In this document: piece by piece, positions 31,894 to 34,854 of the stretch
Numbering within the stretch: position 1 is the stretch's first letter
Layout: the number at the start of each line of letters is the position of its first letter
Source: Pseudobowmanella sp964228145
GTDB taxonomy: Bacteria > Pseudomonadota > Gammaproteobacteria > Enterobacterales > Alteromonadaceae
Assembly: GCA_964228145.1 (NCBI GenBank)
Contig: CAXQZJ010000133.1
Location: 1-34,854 of the forward strand
Reading direction: 5' to 3'
DNA length: 34,854 bases
The notes under the pieces: generated by a model
Databases searched by the model: none
Told to the model about the DNA's origin: nothing
Seen by the model: only the letters and a program-made list of their open reading frames with translations
Translations under genes and position numbers: made by a program

Positions 31894-32940
31894 TTACTTT
31901 TGTGTTGCATCATAAAAAAGCGGCGCGCTTTGTTGCTCAGCTATTGCATCACTGATCACAGCTTCGTGTACTTCGTCAGCAAAATCATGGTGTGCCTCAG
32001 TATTGATACCCAAGCGGTTGAACAATAACTGATCTGTATCGGCTTCTGGGTTTGGCGTGGTCAGCAGTTTACAACCATAAAACACCGAATTGGCGCCGGC
32101 CAAGAAACACATTGCCTGCATCTGCTCGTTCATCTCTTCGCGTCCTGCTGACAACCTGACGTGGGATTTCGGCATCATAATCCGCGCAACTGCAATGGTA
32201 CGGATAAACTCAAATGGATCGAGGTCTTTTTCATTTTCCATCGGTGTACCACTGACTTTTACCAGCATGTTGATTGGCACCGATTCGGGGTGCGTTGGTA
32301 AATTCGCTAATTGCATCAACAATCCAGCGCGATCCTCTGCGTCTTCCCCCATACCCACTATTCCACCCGAACACACTTTCATGCCTGCATCGCGCACGTT
32401 TTCCAGCGTTGCCAGCCGGTCGGCATAAGTTCGGGTAGTGATGATTTCGCCGTAATACTCTGGCGACGTGTCCAGATTGTGATTGTAATAATCAAGACCT
32501 GCGTGTTTTAGCATCGCTGCCTGCTCTTTACTGAGCATGCCCAATGTCATGCAGGATTCCAGCCCTAACGCTTTAACGCCCTTGATCATTTCTACGATAT
32601 ACGGCATGTCCCTGTCTTTAGGGTTTCGCCAGGCAGCCCCCATGCAAAAGCGCGTAGAGCCTTGCTGTTTCGCGTTTTTTGCTTCTTCTAATACTTTCTC
32701 AACCTCAAGCAAGCGCTCCTTTTCCAAGCCGGTGTCATAACGGGCACTTTGCGGGCAATACTTGCAGTCTTCCGGGCAGGCCCCCGTTTTGATCGACAAC
32801 AATGTGCTGACCTGAACTTCATTAGGATTAAAGTGTTGCCGATGAATACTTTGTGCCGTGAACATCAAGTCGTTAAACGGCATATTAAATAATGCCAAAA
32901 CTTCGCTTCTGGTCCAGTCGTGTCGAATACCTTGTTGCAT
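31894..32940 (-). CDS. bioB: Biotin synthase
   Basis: Radical-SAM enzyme that inserts sulfur into dethiobiotin. The [4Fe-4S] cysteines are Cys55, Cys59 and Cys62 in CPEDCKYC; the [2Fe-2S] ligands appear in TRFCMGAAW, LESCMTLGM, KVCSGGIVGMGE and the Arg of RLSAGREEM. 348 residues, as in E. coli (346). I chose ATG 32940 (MQQGIRHDW), with AAAGG 11-12 bases upstream; the frame opens nine codons earlier at a TTG. First gene of bioBFCD, divergent from bioA across the BirA-type operator. Confidence 0.97.
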   Translation of the reverse strand: MQQGIRHDWTRSEVLALFNMPFNDLMFTAQSIHRQHFNPNEVQVSTLLSIKTGACPEDCKYCPQSARYDTGLEKERLLEVEKVLEEAKNAKQQGSTRFCMGAAWRNPKDRDMPYIVEMIKGVKALGLESCMTLGMLSKEQAAMLKHAGLDYYNHNLDTSPEYYGEIITTRTYADRLATLENVRDAGMKVCSGGIVGMGEDAEDRAGLLMQLANLPTHPESVPINMLVKVSGTPMENEKDLDPFEFIRTIAVARIMMPKSHVRLSAGREEMNEQMQAMCFLAGANSVFYGCKLLTTPNPEADTDQLLFNRLGINTEAHHDFADEVHEAVISDAIAEQQSAPLFYDATQK

Positions 32941-32976
32941 GGAATCTGTGCCTTTACATGGAATCAATGGTGGCTT

Positions 32977-33004
32977 AGTCTAAGTAGCCTTGCCCCTCTG
33001 TCAA
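32977..33004 (-). promoter_or_regulatory. Probable bioBFCD promoter
   Basis: Read on the minus strand: TTGACA (33004-32999, perfect consensus), 16-base spacer, TAGACT (32982-32977, 4/6). The -35 box sits in the left half of the BirA-type operator, so bound repressor would block polymerase. Confidence 0.55.
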
Positions 33005-33030
33005 CTTGTTAATTTTTACAAGGTTTACAA
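32998..33030. promoter_or_regulatory. BirA-type biotin operator between bioB and bioA
   Basis: GGTTTACAA at 33022-33030 is identical to the right half of the known enterobacterial BirA site (TTGTAAACC-N16-GGTTTACAA). Fifteen bases to its left, 32998-33006 matches the left half at 6 of 9 positions. The left half overlaps the bioB -35 box and the right half overlaps a TACAAT (33026-33031) that could be the bioA -10 box. Biotin-dependent repression of both transcripts is inferred from this placement. Confidence 0.75.
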
Positions 33031-33047
33031 TAGCTCAAATAATAACC

Positions 33048-34310
33048 ATGGATATAGAATTCGACCGCCGTCATATTTGGCACCCTTATACCTCTGCGAC
33101 TCAGCCTTTACCTTGCTATCCAGTGACGTCCGCTAACGGTGTCTACCTGCATCTGGAAACCGGCGAACAATTAGTTGATGGTATGTCATCCTGGTGGGCA
33201 GCCATCCATGGCTACAATCACCCAGTGTTAAATCACGCCCTGCATCAACAGGCCGATCGTATGTCCCATGTGATGTTTGGTGGCTTGACCCATCAACCTG
33301 CAATCGACGTTAGCCGTAAATTACTGCAAATCGCACCACAAGGATTGAACTGGGTATTTTTGGCCGATTCTGGCTCTGTTTCCGTCGAAGTGGCGATGAA
33401 GATGGCGATTCAGTATTGGGCATGTCAGGGTAATGGCAGAAAGCACAAGTTTGTGACTGTGCGCAACGGTTACCATGGTGATACTTTCAATGCGATGTCT
33501 GTGTGCGATCCTGTCAATGGCATGCACAGTTTGTTCAACAAATCGATGCAAACTCAATTATTTGCGCCTGCCCCGCAGACCCGCTATGGGCAAGGCTGGA
33601 ACGAGGATGACTTCAGCCCGATGCTTGAATTAGTTGAGCGTCATCATCACGAGATTGCCGCATTAATCCTTGAACCTGTTGTACAAGGCGCAGGAGGCAT
33701 GCGCTTCTACCACCCTACTTACCTGAGACGTTGCCGGCAGCTGTGTGACCAGTTCGATATTTTGCTGATCACCGATGAAATCGCCACAGGCTTTGGCCGC
33801 ACTGGCCGCTTGTTTGGTTGCGAACATGCCGACATAACACCCGATATTATGTGTGTGGGAAAAGCCCTGACCGGCGGTTACATGACGATGGCAGCCACCC
33901 TGTGTACCGAAGATGTGGCTGTGGGTGTGTGTCAGGGAGAGCCTGGCGTGTTTATGCACGGACCCACCTTTATGGGCAATCCACTGTCCTGTGCAGTTGC
34001 CGATGCCAGCCTCAGCATCATCATGCAGGACAATTGGCAGAATCAGGTGGCCCGCATTGAACGTCAGTTAAAAACGGAATTGAAGAAGTGTCAGGATCTG
34101 CCTTCGGTAGAGGATGTCCGGGTGCTTGGCGCAATTGGTGTTGTTGAAATGAAACACCCGGTTGATGTTGCCAGCATTCAGAGAAAATTTGTTCAATCCG
34201 GTGTGTGGATTCGGCCGTTTGGCAAACTTATTTATGTCATGCCGCCTTATATCATCAAAGCTGATGAAATGACTCGCCTAACCGATGCCATTTATTTTGC
34301 CATTAGTTGA
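33048..34310 (+). CDS. bioA: Adenosylmethionine-8-amino-7-oxononanoate aminotransferase
   Basis: PLP aminotransferase making 7,8-diaminopelargonate with SAM as amino donor. Visible: HIWHPYTSATQPLP and MSSWWAAIHGYNHP (substrate site), NGYHGDTF, the cofactor-binding DEIATGFGRTG, and Lys272 in VGKALTGGY. 420 residues, normal. I chose ATG 33048; the frame opens earlier (33006) but that would start inside the operator. Divergent from bioB as in E. coli. Its TGA lies within a hairpin shared with the next, convergent gene. Confidence 0.97.
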   Translation: MDIEFDRRHIWHPYTSATQPLPCYPVTSANGVYLHLETGEQLVDGMSSWWAAIHGYNHPVLNHALHQQADRMSHVMFGGLTHQPAIDVSRKLLQIAPQGLNWVFLADSGSVSVEVAMKMAIQYWACQGNGRKHKFVTVRNGYHGDTFNAMSVCDPVNGMHSLFNKSMQTQLFAPAPQTRYGQGWNEDDFSPMLELVERHHHEIAALILEPVVQGAGGMRFYHPTYLRRCRQLCDQFDILLITDEIATGFGRTGRLFGCEHADITPDIMCVGKALTGGYMTMAATLCTEDVAVGVCQGEPGVFMHGPTFMGNPLSCAVADASLSIIMQDNWQNQVARIERQLKTELKKCQDLPSVEDVRVLGAIGVVEMKHPVDVASIQRKFVQSGVWIRPFGKLIYVMPPYIIKADEMTRLTDAIYFAIS

Positions 34311-34328
34311 CTGGCCTATGCGCCAGTC
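34309..34328. terminator. Convergent hairpin containing both stop codons (bioA end)
   Basis: GACTGGC (34309-34315) and GCCAGTC (34322-34328) form a perfect 7-bp stem with loop CTATGC. The bioA TGA (34308-34310) runs into the 5' arm and the TAG of the opposite gene (34318-34316) is in the loop. No U-tract on either strand, so it would be a non-canonical terminator or transcript-end structure. Confidence 0.5.
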
Positions 34329-34678
34329 CACACCAAAGCCAGCCCACTCCCCGCGGCAACCAGTAAAAAGAAAATATTGCTCCAATTACTGTCACTGGCG
34401 CGTCTGGCGCGCTTGCGCCTGACCAAAATGCCAATCAATGACATAACGACACACAAACCCAAAAGACCCAGCAGCCAGAATACCAGGCTCTCGTTCCAAC
34501 CCTCCCGTGCTTCTATTCCCCAATAACGGTGTAAGCCTGTTTCAAGTTCAGGACGGGCAAAATGAAACACCACCGAAGCAGCAACGAACAACGCCCAACC
34601 GGCCAGACTGGCAGTTTGTAGTAGCCTGACTAAAAAATCCTTTCCTTGTCTTCGTTCTGAATGTGATTGTTTATTCAT
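34316..34678 (-). CDS. Small three-helix membrane protein, unknown function
   Basis: 120-residue protein I do not recognise. Three hydrophobic stretches (about residues 20-40, 65-86 and 100-118). A basic cluster RRKRARR (87-93) between the second and third suggests that loop is cytoplasmic, giving an N-in topology with a periplasmic loop of about 25 residues (ARPELETGLHRYWGIEAREG) between helices 1 and 2. I chose ATG 34678; the frame opens at a TTG 14 codons upstream, and neither start has a clear ribosome site. It is convergent with bioA. No enzymatic motif is visible. The position next to bioA is not evidence of a biotin role. Confidence 0.7.
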   Translation of the reverse strand: MNKQSHSERRQGKDFLVRLLQTASLAGWALFVAASVVFHFARPELETGLHRYWGIEAREGWNESLVFWLLGLLGLCVVMSLIGILVRRKRARRASDSNWSNIFFLLVAAGSGLALVWTGA

Positions 34679-34854
34679 TATTTTTGTCGTTTTTTTTGCT
34701 TGAGTCTGACGGTCAGCCAAGTAACATAAGCAGCCTGCTTAATTCTGATCGTCCCTTAACCCTAGGTTATGAATGCAGTTTGACATTACCGAATAAAAAT
34801 TGCACTGGTCGATCTTAAAAAGATTCTAAAACACTATTTTTAAATGGTCCTGTT

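Noticed and set aside
34721..34854. Promoter with TTGACA at 34780-34785
   Set aside because: No acceptable -10 box 15-19 bases downstream and no following gene in the window.

Overview
The window reads as ordinary, gene-dense chromosome of a marine-type gammaproteobacterium. Gene content and order (lolCDE divergent from PilZ-mfd-csiV; comEC-msbA-lpxK-ycaR-kdsB; bioBFCD divergent from bioA) match what I know of Alteromonadales and Vibrio. An Alteromonadaceae-like host is my best inference, not proven. I see no tRNA, rRNA, CRISPR array, insertion sequence, integrase or phage gene.

Layout. Positions 1-617 hold a short-chain dehydrogenase whose 3' end is broken by a 134-bp direct duplication running off the window edge. 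Positions 621-6656 (minus) are an envelope operon-like block: comEC (DNA uptake), msbA and lpxK (lipid A flipping and 4'-phosphorylation), a Trm112-like protein and kdsB (CMP-Kdo synthesis). Positions 6678-8991 (plus) hold a DUF2062 membrane protein and two tandem paralogous periplasmic binding-protein-like genes. Positions 8985-12097 (minus) are lolC-lolD-lolE (lipoprotein release). Positions 12227-18267 (plus) hold a PilZ-domain protein, mfd, csiV and a PduO-type cob(I)alamin adenosyltransferase. Positions 18273-21562 hold a DASS/SLC13 anion transporter and a chemoreceptor, divergent. Positions 21601-23797 hold a PEP-CTERM-like secreted protein and rimO, divergent. Positions 23941-28468 (minus) hold htpX, a low-molecular-weight tyrosine phosphatase, BtuC- and BtuD-like transporter genes and a class II DAHP synthase. 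Positions 28599-34678 hold pepE and the biotin genes bioB-F-C-D (minus) and bioA (plus) around a BirA-type operator, then a small three-helix membrane protein.

Working together: lpxK, msbA, kdsB, lolCDE and csiV all serve the cell envelope. The bio genes convert a pimeloyl-ACP precursor to biotin; bioH is not here. The cobalamin adenosyltransferase and BtuCD-like genes are both plausibly B12-related but lie about 7 kb apart. Genes are very tightly packed, with many ATGA, TGATG and TAAATG stop-start junctions and several convergent pairs whose stop codons overlap or nearly touch.

I found no convincing new multi-gene system. The points most worth a second look are the duplication at the left edge, the orphan pair of binding-protein-like paralogues, start-codon hairpins upstream of the phosphatase/btuCD genes, hairpins spanning convergent stop codons, and a chemoreceptor with a substituted trimer-contact residue.
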